Positions 55,392-63,843 of a stretch of 64,000 bases of DNA are shown here, in pieces. Under the pieces are notes generated by a model. That model searched no databases. It saw nothing but the letters and a program-made list of their open reading frames with translations, and was not told the DNA's origin. The position numbers and the translations under genes are program-made. Position 1 is the stretch's first letter. Each line of letters begins with the position of its first letter. This DNA is from Agaribacterium haliotis (GTDB lineage Bacteria > Pseudomonadota > Gammaproteobacteria > Pseudomonadales > Cellvibrionaceae), in assembly GCF_002312815.1 (NCBI RefSeq), contig NZ_NKQJ01000008.1:62001-126000 (forward strand), written 5' to 3'.

Positions 55392-56156
55392 ATGCTCAGT
55401 AAAAAGCTGCAAGGACGCTTTGATCAGCACTATCGAATTCAATCATCGTCGAGCATGGCGCCTGGCGGTGCTCTGCATTTTAACGATGAACTCGCCTGCT
55501 TGCGCTTTTTGCGCAATCTCAAGGTCAGTCGCCAGCAGCTGCGAAAAATTGCAGCGGAGCTTGGTTTGGATGGCCAGTTCAGCTCGGGCGATAGTGTATT
55601 AAAAGCGCTGGCCTCTGCGCTTGTTAAGCGCCGTTTAGCGATTGTTTCCAATGTCGGTGAAGTTGCTGGTTTAAATGTAAAACCGCAACCGTTGACCTTG
55701 CTAAAACCGGGCAGTGTGCGCGGTGTAAACGGCGCTTCGGCGGATATTTATATCGGTACAGCCCAAAACCTGGCTCGCAGCCCAGCCAAAGCCAATCGCC
55801 GCGTCTTAAGTAAAAATGAAGCCGTGCGCCTGCTGGACGACGGGCATCTCGATAGCGCGTCGCTCGATGATACGATGGCAAGTGCCGGCCTTGCCGGAGC
55901 CAGCCTCTACAGCTTAATCGAAAGTGGTGCAGTGGTGCTGTATAGCCAGGCGCGCGCAAACCGTACCCTGGTTGAGCACGCGGCCGCTGATGCCGAACCC
56001 GTGCAGAAAAAAACACGAAGCCTGGGGCCCCAGACTGAAAAACAGCAGGGTGTACAAACAACTGTTAAGGACGCTCAGGCGGAGCAGGCCGAGGCGCTTA
56101 TTCAGGCCGCCGAAGACGGCACGCCGTTTTGTGAGGAGTGCGGCGCGAATCAGTAG
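55392..56156 (+). CDS. Hypothetical protein, 254 aa, end of the plus arm
   Basis: Not recognised. A soluble protein without export signal. The N-terminal 90 residues are helical (LACLRFLRNLKVSRQQLRKI), suggestive of a small helical domain; the middle has many Ala/Ser/Leu and the C-terminus (residues 198-254) is polar and ends in FCEECGANQ, one CxxC pair like a half zinc ribbon. It could be a cytoplasmic regulator, effector or immunity-type protein of the T6SS region; there is no direct evidence. 158 bp after the AgmX gene. Confidence 0.75.
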   Translation: MLSKKLQGRFDQHYRIQSSSSMAPGGALHFNDELACLRFLRNLKVSRQQLRKIAAELGLDGQFSSGDSVLKALASALVKRRLAIVSNVGEVAGLNVKPQPLTLLKPGSVRGVNGASADIYIGTAQNLARSPAKANRRVLSKNEAVRLLDDGHLDSASLDDTMASAGLAGASLYSLIESGAVVLYSQARANRTLVEHAAADAEPVQKKTRSLGPQTEKQQGVQTTVKDAQAEQAEALIQAAEDGTPFCEECGANQ

Positions 56157-56547
56157 CTCCTTAGCTTATGGCTTTTTCGTTCTTGTTTATTCTCTGGTAT
56201 TTGCGCGCCTCTGAGTACGCGTCCGCGCACAGGTAGCCGCGCACAGATATTTGCACATAAGCGCCTGTATTTGGGCGCGAGATTTTTGCATTTTTGTCCT
56301 TATCTTGTTTTGTTCATTTTATTGCAGGCTCGCGGTTTGTTTCCGTTGACTTTAAGCGCTGCGCCTTTGAGAGTTCTACTTTTGGGTTTGTTATAACCGC
56401 TGCGCATACCTTAGCTCCCGCAAAGTGCGAATCAGTCTTGGCTTAAGCCAATTGCTTATCGCGGCTTAGGTCAAACAAGAGCAAAATCACACTTTAGTGC
56501 TGGTTGCTTTGTTATTGTCTAATTCGCTAGACCTAAGGGGGATAATA
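56157..56547. other. Intergenic region, 391 bp
   Basis: No coding signal. A duplicated CCGCGCACAG unit is near 56222-56245 (between are GTAG), followed by a GC-rich patch and then AT-rich sequence. A palindromic CACTTTAGTG lies near 56490. It must hold the promoter of the DUF4382 lipoprotein gene; no clear -35/-10 pair was found. No terminator with a T run is visible after the gene ending at 56156. Confidence 0.5.
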
Positions 56548-57528
56548 ATGAAAGCTAAAAAACTAAATTGTTTGTCACTTCTGAGTTTGCTGATGTTGGC
56601 GGCTTGTGGTGATGGTGGTGACGAGTCAGTGTCTACCAGTAGTGTCAGTGTCGGTTTTTCTGACTTTCCTATTCAGGAGGTAGAAGCTGTGGTGCTGACA
56701 GTAGAAAGCCTGAGCTTTCGCAGCGATGATGAGCTGATTGTTGTGGAGCAATTTACCAGCAAAGACCTGGGGCTTGAGGCTGCTGAACGCTTCAGTTTTG
56801 ATCTGCTCGATGTGCAGGGCAACGACTACAAGTTGGTGCTCGACGATGTTGAACTGCCCATAGGCCAGTATCAAAGTTTGATTGTTAATGTGCTTGCACA
56901 CGATATTGAGCAAAGTTACGTACTCGAGACCGATAGTAATACACCGCTCGAGCTTAAGGTGCCAAGTGGGGAGCTTAAACTCGGTGCCTTTAATGTGGAT
57001 GAGCGCAGCACGCAGACCTTGATTGTTGAGTTTGATTTAAATCAGGCAATGACTTACAACCCGAGCCCCGAGCGCTATATTTTAAAGCCTCGCGGTGTGC
57101 GCATAGTCGGCCTGGAGCAGGCGGCAACACTGGTCGGGGATGTAGACTTGATTGCACTTCATCAGGTTGAAGCGTGCAGCGACAAAGCCGAGCTGGAACT
57201 AGGCAATGCTGTTTATCTTTACCCCGGTCACGGCCACGATGTGAGTTTGTTATCAGACGCTCACGATTCACTGGCTTCTGCACCAAGTACTATTGTGATG
57301 CCGTATGCGATCGCGCCGGTATTGGCCGATGGCAGTTATCAGATGCCTTTTATTGAGGCTGGCGATTACACACTCGCTTTTAACTGCCTAGCTTCTGAAG
57401 ATAATAATGACCTTTACCAACGGCAACAAATTCCGCTGCCAAGCACTGAGCTGATCGAGCTGAGTTTTGCACCCGGAGAAGATGCGCTTTGTAATTTGCC
57501 ACAGCAAAACGGCCAGTGTGGGCCTTAG
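56548..57528 (+). CDS. DUF4382 domain lipoprotein
   Basis: About 326 residues from the ATG at 56548 with AAGGGGG upstream. A lipoprotein signal with lipobox LAAC. Residues about 30-185 match the DUF4382 pattern: SVGFSDFPIQEVEAVVLTVE, then a beta-rich domain through YNPSPERYILKPRGVRIVG. The C-terminal half is a second beta-rich domain (Fn3 or carboxypeptidase regulatory-like), with a two-Cys pair near the end. Function unknown; exposed at the membrane. Stands alone. Confidence 0.85.
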   Translation: MKAKKLNCLSLLSLLMLAACGDGGDESVSTSSVSVGFSDFPIQEVEAVVLTVESLSFRSDDELIVVEQFTSKDLGLEAAERFSFDLLDVQGNDYKLVLDDVELPIGQYQSLIVNVLAHDIEQSYVLETDSNTPLELKVPSGELKLGAFNVDERSTQTLIVEFDLNQAMTYNPSPERYILKPRGVRIVGLEQAATLVGDVDLIALHQVEACSDKAELELGNAVYLYPGHGHDVSLLSDAHDSLASAPSTIVMPYAIAPVLADGSYQMPFIEAGDYTLAFNCLASEDNNDLYQRQQIPLPSTELIELSFAPGEDALCNLPQQNGQCGP

Positions 57529-57545
57529 TGAAATTAGTCTAGGCC

Positions 57546-58166
57546 CTAGTGTTGTGCTGTCTCGTTAGCGAGACCAATGCCCGCTAGGGCGTGTTCAATA
57601 ACAGGTTCAAGTTCACTTAATGTTTTACCGGCGCGCGACATTGAGGCGCAGCCAAACATCAGCGCAAGTAAAAAATTAACGTGATCAGCAGCCTGAACGT
57701 GCAGTTTCATCGCCCGAGCTTGCTTGTCTTCGCTTAATACAGAATAAAGGCTGTCATAGCTTAGATTGCTGACTTCAAGAATCTTTTGCCTTGCAGGCTC
57801 TGGCAGCTCCTGGCTTTCGTTCTCCGCCGCACACAGGGCGATATAACAGCCTTTTGGTGCATCGTGATGGCATTGCTGTTCAATAACCGAGCGTAAAAAT
57901 AGGCGTAAACGTTCGCGCAGCGACAGTGAACTATCGTGCAGAAACTGCCCGTGTTTAGCAGCAACGGTCTTTACGTAGTGTTCCGTGGCCTGGATAAATA
58001 ACGCCTCTTTGTTACCAAAGCTTGCATATAAACTGGGCTTGTTGATGCCCATGGCTTCAGTAAGCTCACTTAAGGATGCGCTGGCGTAGCCTTTTTGCCA
58101 AAAGACACGCATCGCGGCGTCAAGCGCCTGGTTCTTATCAAATGCTTTTTTTCGACCGCCTGCCAT
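57546..58166 (-). CDS. TetR/AcrR family transcriptional repressor
   Basis: 206 residues. The N-terminal helix-turn-helix is typical: AMRVFWQKGYASASLSELTE, then MGINKPSLYASFGNKEALF. The C-terminal domain binds an unknown ligand; a Cys (CC pattern with CYIALC) is present. It likely represses itself and the divergent SDR gene through the two TACCGATCGGTA sites between them. Oxidative or electrophile-responsive TetR proteins often pair with an SDR. Confidence 0.92.
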   Translation of the reverse strand: MAGGRKKAFDKNQALDAAMRVFWQKGYASASLSELTEAMGINKPSLYASFGNKEALFIQATEHYVKTVAAKHGQFLHDSSLSLRERLRLFLRSVIEQQCHHDAPKGCYIALCAAENESQELPEPARQKILEVSNLSYDSLYSVLSEDKQARAMKLHVQAADHVNFLLALMFGCASMSRAGKTLSELEPVIEHALAGIGLANETAQH

Positions 58167-58233
58167 ATTTGCTTAAAACCAAGCCTCTAACGTTCGTATT
58201 TAAACTCGTGTAACAGCCCTTAGAAATTAACTG

Positions 58234-58286
58234 TTGACACAATAATACCGATCGGTACAGAATTGCGTCAACCTTACCGATCGGTA
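58234..58286 (+). promoter_or_regulatory. Promoter of the SDR gene with two TetR-type operators
   Basis: TTGACA (58234-58239) and a weak -10 TACAGA (58256-58261) drive the SDR gene. The palindrome TACCGATCGGTA occurs twice, at 58246-58257 and 58275-58286 (29 bp centre to centre), so the first lies between -35 and -10. A half site TACCGA is at 58295-58300. It suggests repression of the SDR and autoregulation by the TetR protein. Confidence 0.85.
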
Positions 58287-58417
58287 CAAAACCCTACCGA
58301 AGTACTGTCGAGCAATGTGCACACTGCGTTTTGCGGCAGTCAAACCATGGTTGAGGTGTGAAGTTGGAACAGGGCGAATATCTAAAATCACGATCTACGT
58401 TAAAGGAGTCGTAACTC

Positions 58418-59158
58418 ATGAGTTTTTCTATAGAAGGTAAAGTGGCGTTAGTGACCGGTGCAAATCGCGGCATAGGCAAGGCTATTGTTGAGTCGCTTAT
58501 TGCTCACGGGGCAAAAAAAGTTTACCTAGCCGTTCGCAACCCGGAAACAACCCTGGAGCTTAGTCAGCGCTATGGCGACAAAGTGCTCGCCTTGCAGTTT
58601 GACGCGAGCGACGAACAGTCATTTACCGCACTTGCTGAGCAGGCCCAGGATGTTGAGCTGGTTGTGAACAATGCCGGCGTGCTTGAACCCGCTGCGCCTC
58701 TTTCCGATAACGCCGTTAAAGCCCTTGAATACGAAATGACGGTCAACGTCTACGGTTTGATTCATATCGCCCAGAAATTTGCACCGATTCTGCAAGAAAA
58801 AAGCGAGGCGGCGTTTGTGCAACTAAATTCTGTTGCATCAATTAAAAACTTTACGCCGTTCACCACTTATAGCGCGTCCAAAGCGGCTGCTTATTCCATT
58901 ACTCAGGGCCTGAAAGACGAGTTTGCTGAAAAGGGTATACAAGTATTGAGTGTGCACCCCGGCCCAATTAAAACGGATATGGCGGCGCAGGCAGGTTTTG
59001 ATGAAGCGGATCCAGCGAGCAGTGTTTCGGAAGGCATTGTGAAGGCGCTTGCTAGCGGTGACTTTCATCTGTTCCCAGACTCAATGGCCAAGATGTTTGA
59101 AAGCGAATATCAAAGCTACGCAACAAATATTATTACTGCCGACTTGAGCGGAGAGTAG
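58418..59158 (+). CDS. Short-chain dehydrogenase/reductase (SDR)
   Basis: 246 residues. NAD(P)-binding TGANRGIGK, NNAGVLEP, a Ser near AFVQLNSVAS, and YSASK with the catalytic Tyr/Lys. Classical SDR. The substrate is not shown by the sequence. AAAGGAG upstream of the ATG. Divergent from a TetR repressor with shared operators, so inducible. Confidence 0.93.
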   Translation: MSFSIEGKVALVTGANRGIGKAIVESLIAHGAKKVYLAVRNPETTLELSQRYGDKVLALQFDASDEQSFTALAEQAQDVELVVNNAGVLEPAAPLSDNAVKALEYEMTVNVYGLIHIAQKFAPILQEKSEAAFVQLNSVASIKNFTPFTTYSASKAAAYSITQGLKDEFAEKGIQVLSVHPGPIKTDMAAQAGFDEADPASSVSEGIVKALASGDFHLFPDSMAKMFESEYQSYATNIITADLSGE

Positions 59159-59170
59159 TTTATTCTGTGG

Positions 59171-59218
59171 TTGTGACGGTGTTGTTGGCGCAGTCATGCG
59201 TCAACAACACCGTCACAA
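59171..59218. terminator. Inverted repeat over the end of the protease gene
   Basis: A 22-bp inverted repeat with one mismatch (59171-59192 with 59197-59218), 4-bp loop. Its right arm is the last codons of the protease gene and the loop holds the stop. It lies between two convergent genes and could end both transcripts, though no T run follows on either strand. Confidence 0.6.
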
Positions 59219-60600
59219 TCGTTATCTACGCCATCTCTGCCTCGTTTGCCCCGCGTATCATTGGCGCCCGGATGCACGTTACTGGCGTCGTCATCACAGT
59301 CTTCACCGCCGCTCGCTACTGAGCAATAACCATCTCCGTCGTTGTCTATACACTCAGGCTCTGCCGGTGGTGAGGGCTCGTTGCTTGGCGTTGGGCTTGG
59401 TTCTGGAGCCGGCTGCAGGGCGTCGCCAATTTGAATCAGCCCATAACCGTAACTACTGTCTGCGCCCGTTTCGCCGAGATCCAGCGCGCTCATTTGCAAT
59501 CGTTGTTTTACCTCGTCGGGCGTGCTGGCCGCGCCGTAAGCAATAAGCATGGCTGCTGCCGCGGCAACGTGAGGGCTGGCCATAGACGTACCCTGGAAAA
59601 AATAATAACCCCAGCTGCCATTTATACGAGTTTCCTGGAGCACACCATCGACGTAACCGTCGCCATTGTCATCTCTTGATGTGTCGCCGCCGGGGGCAAC
59701 AAGATCCAGGCCATCACCTCGATTCGAGTAACGAGTAAGGCGATTGCGAAAATCGCTTGCGCCGACAGCAATGGTTGTTGGATATATGGCGGGGTAGCTG
59801 ACGTTGCGTTTGTTGCCGTCATTTCCGGCGGCAACAACAACGGTAATTCCCGCAGCGTACGCGAGCTCTAGCTGTGGGTCGATTAGGGGGTCGCTGCGTA
59901 TTCCAAAACGCGCATTAAAACCTAGGCTCATATTAATAACCTTGGCCTGTTGTATGCGGGCAAATGCGAGCCCGTCGGCAATTGAAGCACTGGTACCACT
60001 GCCGCTGTCAGAAAGCACTTTTACCGGCATAATGCAGGCATCAAAGGCCAAACCTGCAAGCCCGAGGCCGTTGTTTGTTGCCTGGGCGATGGTGCCGCTG
60101 ACATGGGTGCCGTGACCGTCGCCATCATCGGTATTAAATCCGCCACTGTAGGTATTGGCGCCGCTAAGCACGCAGTTGGGGCTATCGTCGCCGCCACTGG
60201 CAAAACCGGTATCAAGCACTGCAACATCAACCCCTGCGCCACTGCTAAACTCCCAAGCTTGGCTTGCCTGGACCTTGTCAAAGTGCCACTGGAAGTTTAA
60301 ATAGCTGTCATTGGGTTGGTAGGATTTTTGATAACTTAAATTTAGGCCGGCTTTCAGTCCGCGTGCTCTTAGTTTGTTTAGCTCAGCAAGCTCTTTGCCC
60401 GGGGCAACCCGGACAACACTGATGCCCGCCCAGCGGTGATAGTGTTTAATTGAGTAGTTTTTTAAGCTCGAAGGTATGGCGTACACCGCAACTTCGCTTG
60501 CGACATGAGGAGGGAGCTGTGGGGTGGGGCTGCTATTTGCAAAAACAAGTGCGGGAACAAATAACACCCAGGCCTGAATTAAAAAGATGATTTTTCGCAT
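59194..60600 (-). CDS. Secreted subtilisin-like (S8) protease with MopE-type C-terminal motif
   Basis: 468 residues. Signal peptide about 1-21. A short N-terminal propeptide-like region, then the catalytic domain: D130 (AVLDTG), H163 (GHGTHVSGT), N260 (AAGNDG) and S339 (GTSMASPH), all intact. A Pro/Ser-rich linker (about 402-417) leads to a C-terminal part (420-468) with DNDGDGY and EDCDDD...HPGA...DGVDNDCDG, the putative metal-binding MopE-type repeat. Extracellular protein degradation is likely. No type II secretion-linked tail beyond this motif. Confidence 0.93.
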   Translation of the reverse strand: MRKIIFLIQAWVLFVPALVFANSSPTPQLPPHVASEVAVYAIPSSLKNYSIKHYHRWAGISVVRVAPGKELAELNKLRARGLKAGLNLSYQKSYQPNDSYLNFQWHFDKVQASQAWEFSSGAGVDVAVLDTGFASGGDDSPNCVLSGANTYSGGFNTDDGDGHGTHVSGTIAQATNNGLGLAGLAFDACIMPVKVLSDSGSGTSASIADGLAFARIQQAKVINMSLGFNARFGIRSDPLIDPQLELAYAAGITVVVAAGNDGNKRNVSYPAIYPTTIAVGASDFRNRLTRYSNRGDGLDLVAPGGDTSRDDNGDGYVDGVLQETRINGSWGYYFFQGTSMASPHVAAAAAMLIAYGAASTPDEVKQRLQMSALDLGETGADSSYGYGLIQIGDALQPAPEPSPTPSNEPSPPAEPECIDNDGDGYCSVASGGEDCDDDASNVHPGANDTRGKRGRDGVDNDCDGVVDA

Positions 60601-60717
60601 GCCGATACCCCTGATGGCGAAGTGCCAAGGTACTGTTCAAACATACGCATAGTGTAAGGTAGTTTGGCGCTTAAATAATTGTTGTTGCTAGAGTAATTAG
60701 AAACAAAGATAGCTTGG

Positions 60718-60756
60718 AGTTAGAAGGCCTGCTTATGTGTGCCAAGCCTTCTAACT
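60718..60756 (-). terminator. Hairpin downstream of hpf
   Basis: GTTAGAAGGC (60719-60728) pairs with GCCTTCTAAC (60746-60755), with one more A-T pair outside. It lies about 38 bp after the hpf stop on the minus strand. No strong T run follows, so only a weak terminator. Confidence 0.45.
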
Positions 60757-60793
60757 TGTAGAGCTTTTGATTTAGGACTCAGGGTTTTAGATC

Positions 60794-61126
60794 TTACGAG
60801 GCTTCAGCATCTTGCCATGAATAATCGAGGCTTCGCTGTCGCCTTGCCAGCGTATGTTCTTTTTGGCGCAGCAGCGCTTCGTGCAATTTATTGCTGGCAT
60901 CGGCAATCGCTGCGTACATATTTTTGCCTTTGGCTTTTACACTAAAGTGCCTGCCTGAATACTGGGTATCAATTTCGATATTGTGGATTTTATTTTCGAC
61001 CTTGAGTTTGGCGTTTAAACGGCCGAGTTTGGGGAAGTGTTTGTGGATACGTTTGAGTTTTCGGTCGACAGCCTTGCGCAGGGCTTGAGTGGCTTGAACG
61101 TGGTGACCTGAAACATCAACTCTCAT
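60794..61126 (-). CDS. hpf: Ribosome hibernation promoting factor (short HPF/RaiA)
   Basis: About 110 residues from the ATG complementary to 61124-61126 with GAGGAG upstream; the longer open frame (to 61174) adds a tail unlike the family. Pattern MRVDVSGHHVQATQALRKAV, then a basic RIHKHFP stretch, and KGKNMYAAIADASNKLHEAL near the end. Short HPF type that binds the 30S subunit and silences ribosomes in stationary phase. Usually in the rpoN-ptsN region; here it stands alone. Confidence 0.92.
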   Translation of the reverse strand: MRVDVSGHHVQATQALRKAVDRKLKRIHKHFPKLGRLNAKLKVENKIHNIEIDTQYSGRHFSVKAKGKNMYAAIADASNKLHEALLRQKEHTLARRQRSLDYSWQDAEAS

Positions 61127-61234
61127 GGATGCACTCCTCATTGTTTTTGTCGTTGCATAACTGTGACAGCGCAAGAGCTAAGAGAGTTTCGTTTTATTTC
61201 GAATATTTATTTTTATCGTATTAAGCTGTGTTTA

Positions 61235-61259
61235 AAGAGGGTCTATCGAAGACCCTCTT
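61235..61259 (-). terminator. Hairpin downstream of fklB
   Basis: AAGAGGGTCT (61235-61244) pairs with AGACCCTCTT (61250-61259), 5-nt loop, about 30 bp after the fklB stop. The minus-strand T tract after it is short (TTTAAA). Confidence 0.6.
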
Positions 61260-61288
61260 GCACGTTTCCATGCGGCGCGGTTTGACTC

Positions 61289-61906
61289 TTAAGAGACAAT
61301 TTCGAGCAATTCAACTTCAAATACAAGCGCGGAAAAAGGCGCGATTTGAGCGCCGGCGCCGCGTTCGCCGTAGGCCAGGTTGTGGGGGATATACAAACGG
61401 TACTTGGAGCCAACCGGCATTAATTGCAAGGCTTCGGTCCAACCGGCAATCACGCCACCGACAGGGAATTCAGCGGGCTGGCCGCGCTCGACAGAGCTGT
61501 CAAACACGCTGCCGTCAATCAAAGTGCCGTGGTAGTGGGTTTTCACGGTTGACGATGCGCTAGGGGTTTCGCCCTCGCCCTGAACCAGGATTTCGTATTG
61601 CAGACCCGAGTCGGTGACGGTAATGCCATCTTTTTTAGCGTTCTCAGCGAGGAAAGCTTCACCTTCGGCGCCGGCGACTTTTGCTTGTTCTGCTTTTTTA
61701 GCAGTCATGCGCTCGTTGATTTCTTTAAACGCCGCGTCAAGCTCTTCGTGGGGAACAGCGAGTTCCTTGCCTTCAAATATATCTTTGATGCCCTGGGCGA
61801 GGGCATCCAGATCAACGCCGTCGAAAGGGTTGGCGGCCAGTTGCTGGCCCATTTGCAGGCCGATGCCGTAGCTGACCTTTTTCTCTACAGTGCTGTAGTC
61901 GCTCAT
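61289..61906 (-). CDS. fklB: FKBP-type peptidyl-prolyl isomerase (FklB/FkpA type)
   Basis: 205 residues. N-terminal dimer domain (about 1-95: KVSYGIGLQMGQQLA...), then the FKBP fold: TVKTHYHGTLIDGSVFDSS, GGVIAGWTEALQLMPVGSK and IPHNLAYGERGAG. No signal peptide, so cytoplasmic and nearer FklB (FKBP22) than FkpA. Accelerates proline isomerisation in folding. Starts 122 bp from divergent pilU. Confidence 0.93.
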   Translation of the reverse strand: MSDYSTVEKKVSYGIGLQMGQQLAANPFDGVDLDALAQGIKDIFEGKELAVPHEELDAAFKEINERMTAKKAEQAKVAGAEGEAFLAENAKKDGITVTDSGLQYEILVQGEGETPSASSTVKTHYHGTLIDGSVFDSSVERGQPAEFPVGGVIAGWTEALQLMPVGSKYRLYIPHNLAYGERGAGAQIAPFSALVFEVELLEIVS

Positions 61907-62027
61907 AGCTTGTCTCTACTGAGGTGAATTCGGGCCGCGAGTCTAGCATTAAAGGTGGCTGAATCCTAAGCAAGCGCGCAGGCTTTTCCTTTCTATACTT
62001 CAAAAACCGTGACTAAAAGAGGTTTAT

Positions 62028-63227
62028 ATGACTACGCCAATTGACAACTTTTTGAACATTTTGTCGAAGAAGGATGGCTCGGATCTGTACTTGAGTACGG
62101 GCGCGCCTCCGTGCGCTAAGTTTCAGGGCACCTTAAAACCGCTGTCGCAAACACCCTATCAACCCGGTGAAATTGAGCAGATCGCCAACCAGATTATGGA
62201 TGAGGAGCAGCGCGAGCAGTTTGTGCACGAGCTTGAGATGAATCTCGCGGTGTCGGTCTCGGGCGTTGGCCGCTTTCGCATAAATATTTTTAAGCAGCGC
62301 AACGAAGTCAGCATCGTCGCGCGCAATATCAACACCGAAATCCCCCAGTTTGATCAGCTCGGCTTGCCGCCGGTATTAAAAGAAGTGATTCTGAACAAGC
62401 GGGGCTTGGTGTTATTTGTCGGTGGCACAGGCTCGGGTAAATCAACATCATTAGCGGCGTTAATTGATCACCGAAACAGCAGTTTTGGCGGCCATATAAT
62501 TACCATTGAAGATCCGGTTGAGTATGTACATAAACACAAAAAAAGCATTATTAATCAGCGAGAGGTCGGTGTAGATACGCGCAGTTTTCGCAACGCTTTA
62601 AAAAATACCTTAAGGCAGGCGCCCGATGTGATTCTAATTGGCGAGATTCGCGATCGGGAAACCATGGAGCACGCACTCGAATTTGCCGAAACCGGGCATT
62701 TGGCCATTTCCACCTTGCATGCCAATAATGCCAACCAGGCGCTGGAGCGAATTATTAACTTTTTCCCGGAAGAGCGCCGGCCACAACTGCTGTTGTCGCT
62801 GTCGCAAAACCTCCGCGCTTTTGTCAGTCAGCGCCTGGTGCCAACGGTTGATGGCAAGCGCTGCGCGGCGGTGGAGGTTTTGCTCGGCACCAAGACTATT
62901 CAAGAAATGGTGCTTAAAGCGCGGCTTGAAGAAATCAAAGAAATCATGGAAAAGAGTGAAAATCTCGGCATGCAAACCTTTGATGGTGCACTTTTTCACC
63001 TTTATCGCAGCGGTAAAATTGGTTACGACGATGCGATAGCCAATGCCGACTCGGCAAACAACCTGCGTTTGCGCATCAAACTTGCCGAGAGCGAGGGTGG
63101 CCAGTCTGAACCTGAAGAGCCTGAACCGGCTGAGGTTGGGGCCCCCGCAAGTTTTGGAGAGTTGAGTCTTGAAGCGATAGAAGAAGATGAGGATGAACAA
63201 GACAACCCGTTTGCGCCCAAAGATTGA
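62028..63227 (+). CDS. pilU: Type IV pilus retraction ATPase PilU
   Basis: 399 residues. Walker A GGTGSGKST (132-140), the EDPVEYVHKHKKSIINQREV stretch, an IGEIRDRETMEHAL Walker B region and LAISTLHANNANQALERI. The N-terminus (DNFLNILSKKDGSDLYLSTG) and length fit PilU rather than PilT. It has an acidic C-terminal tail of about 50 residues. Works with PilT (not in the window) in pilus retraction. AGAGG upstream of ATG. Confidence 0.93.
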   Translation: MTTPIDNFLNILSKKDGSDLYLSTGAPPCAKFQGTLKPLSQTPYQPGEIEQIANQIMDEEQREQFVHELEMNLAVSVSGVGRFRINIFKQRNEVSIVARNINTEIPQFDQLGLPPVLKEVILNKRGLVLFVGGTGSGKSTSLAALIDHRNSSFGGHIITIEDPVEYVHKHKKSIINQREVGVDTRSFRNALKNTLRQAPDVILIGEIRDRETMEHALEFAETGHLAISTLHANNANQALERIINFFPEERRPQLLLSLSQNLRAFVSQRLVPTVDGKRCAAVEVLLGTKTIQEMVLKARLEEIKEIMEKSENLGMQTFDGALFHLYRSGKIGYDDAIANADSANNLRLRIKLAESEGGQSEPEEPEPAEVGAPASFGELSLEAIEEDEDEQDNPFAPKD

Positions 63228-63289
63228 ATTTCGTTTGCTGGGCGGGGGCGGGCTATAATGCGCGTTTTCCGGTTTAGAGATGGCCTACA

Positions 63290-63784
63290 TTGAAAAAAGT
63301 TGATGATCTTGCAGACGGTCTGCGCCAGGGCATGCGCCGACTGGCATCGGGTGTGTGTGTAATCAGTGGTTTTAGCGAAACGCTTGGCCGAGCGGCGATG
63401 ACAGCATCGTCGGTAACGTCGGTGTCTGACGAGCCGCCTTCGCTGCTTGTTTGCGTAAATAAGAGTGCGCAGATGGACGAGGTCTTAAAAGGCTCCGAGC
63501 ATTTTTGCGTGAATATCTTAAGTTCAGAGCAACAAGAGGTCAGTGAAGTGTGTGCCACGCCTGAGCTCGGAGAAGAGCGTTTTAGTGTTGGTACCTGGCA
63601 GCAGTACCAAAAGAGTGGCCTGTATTATTTGCAGCACGCGCCGGCGGTGTTTGTCTGTGCCAAGCAAAAAGTGTTTGAACACGGCACTCACAGTATTTAC
63701 GTCGCCAACGTTGACGAGGTGTTAGTTAGCGACTTAAAACAGCAGGCGCTGGTCTATGCAGAGGGGCGTTATCACTATTTGTAA
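63290..63784 (+). CDS. Flavin reductase-like domain protein
   Basis: 164 residues, starting at TTG 63290 (no in-frame ATG fits; the nearby ATG at 63280 reads into a stop after eight codons). LRQGMRRLASGVCVISGFSE, then GRAAMTASSVTSVSDEPPSL and LVCVNKSAQM are the HpaC/flavin-reductase FMN-binding pattern. FHCVNIL-type (here FCVNIL) strand follows. Likely NAD(P)H:flavin oxidoreductase for an unknown monooxygenase. A TATAAT sits at 63254-63259. 62 bp after pilU. Confidence 0.88.
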   Translation: MKKVDDLADGLRQGMRRLASGVCVISGFSETLGRAAMTASSVTSVSDEPPSLLVCVNKSAQMDEVLKGSEHFCVNILSSEQQEVSEVCATPELGEERFSVGTWQQYQKSGLYYLQHAPAVFVCAKQKVFEHGTHSIYVANVDEVLVSDLKQQALVYAEGRYHYL

Positions 63785-63802
63785 AAAAGTTTGCAAAGGG
63801 CG

Positions 63803-63828
63803 TTGACAAGTTTCTGAAACTCTATAAT
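63803..63828 (+). promoter_or_regulatory. Promoter of the tRNA-Val/tRNA-Asp genes
   Basis: TTGACA (63803-63808) and TATAAT (63823-63828) are both perfect but only 14 bp apart; shifting to TAATAT at 63825-63830 gives 16 bp. A GCGCGCC discriminator follows. It lies 15 bp before the tRNA and is typical of stable RNA operons. Confidence 0.75.
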
Positions 63829-63843
63829 ATGCGCGCCTCGATT

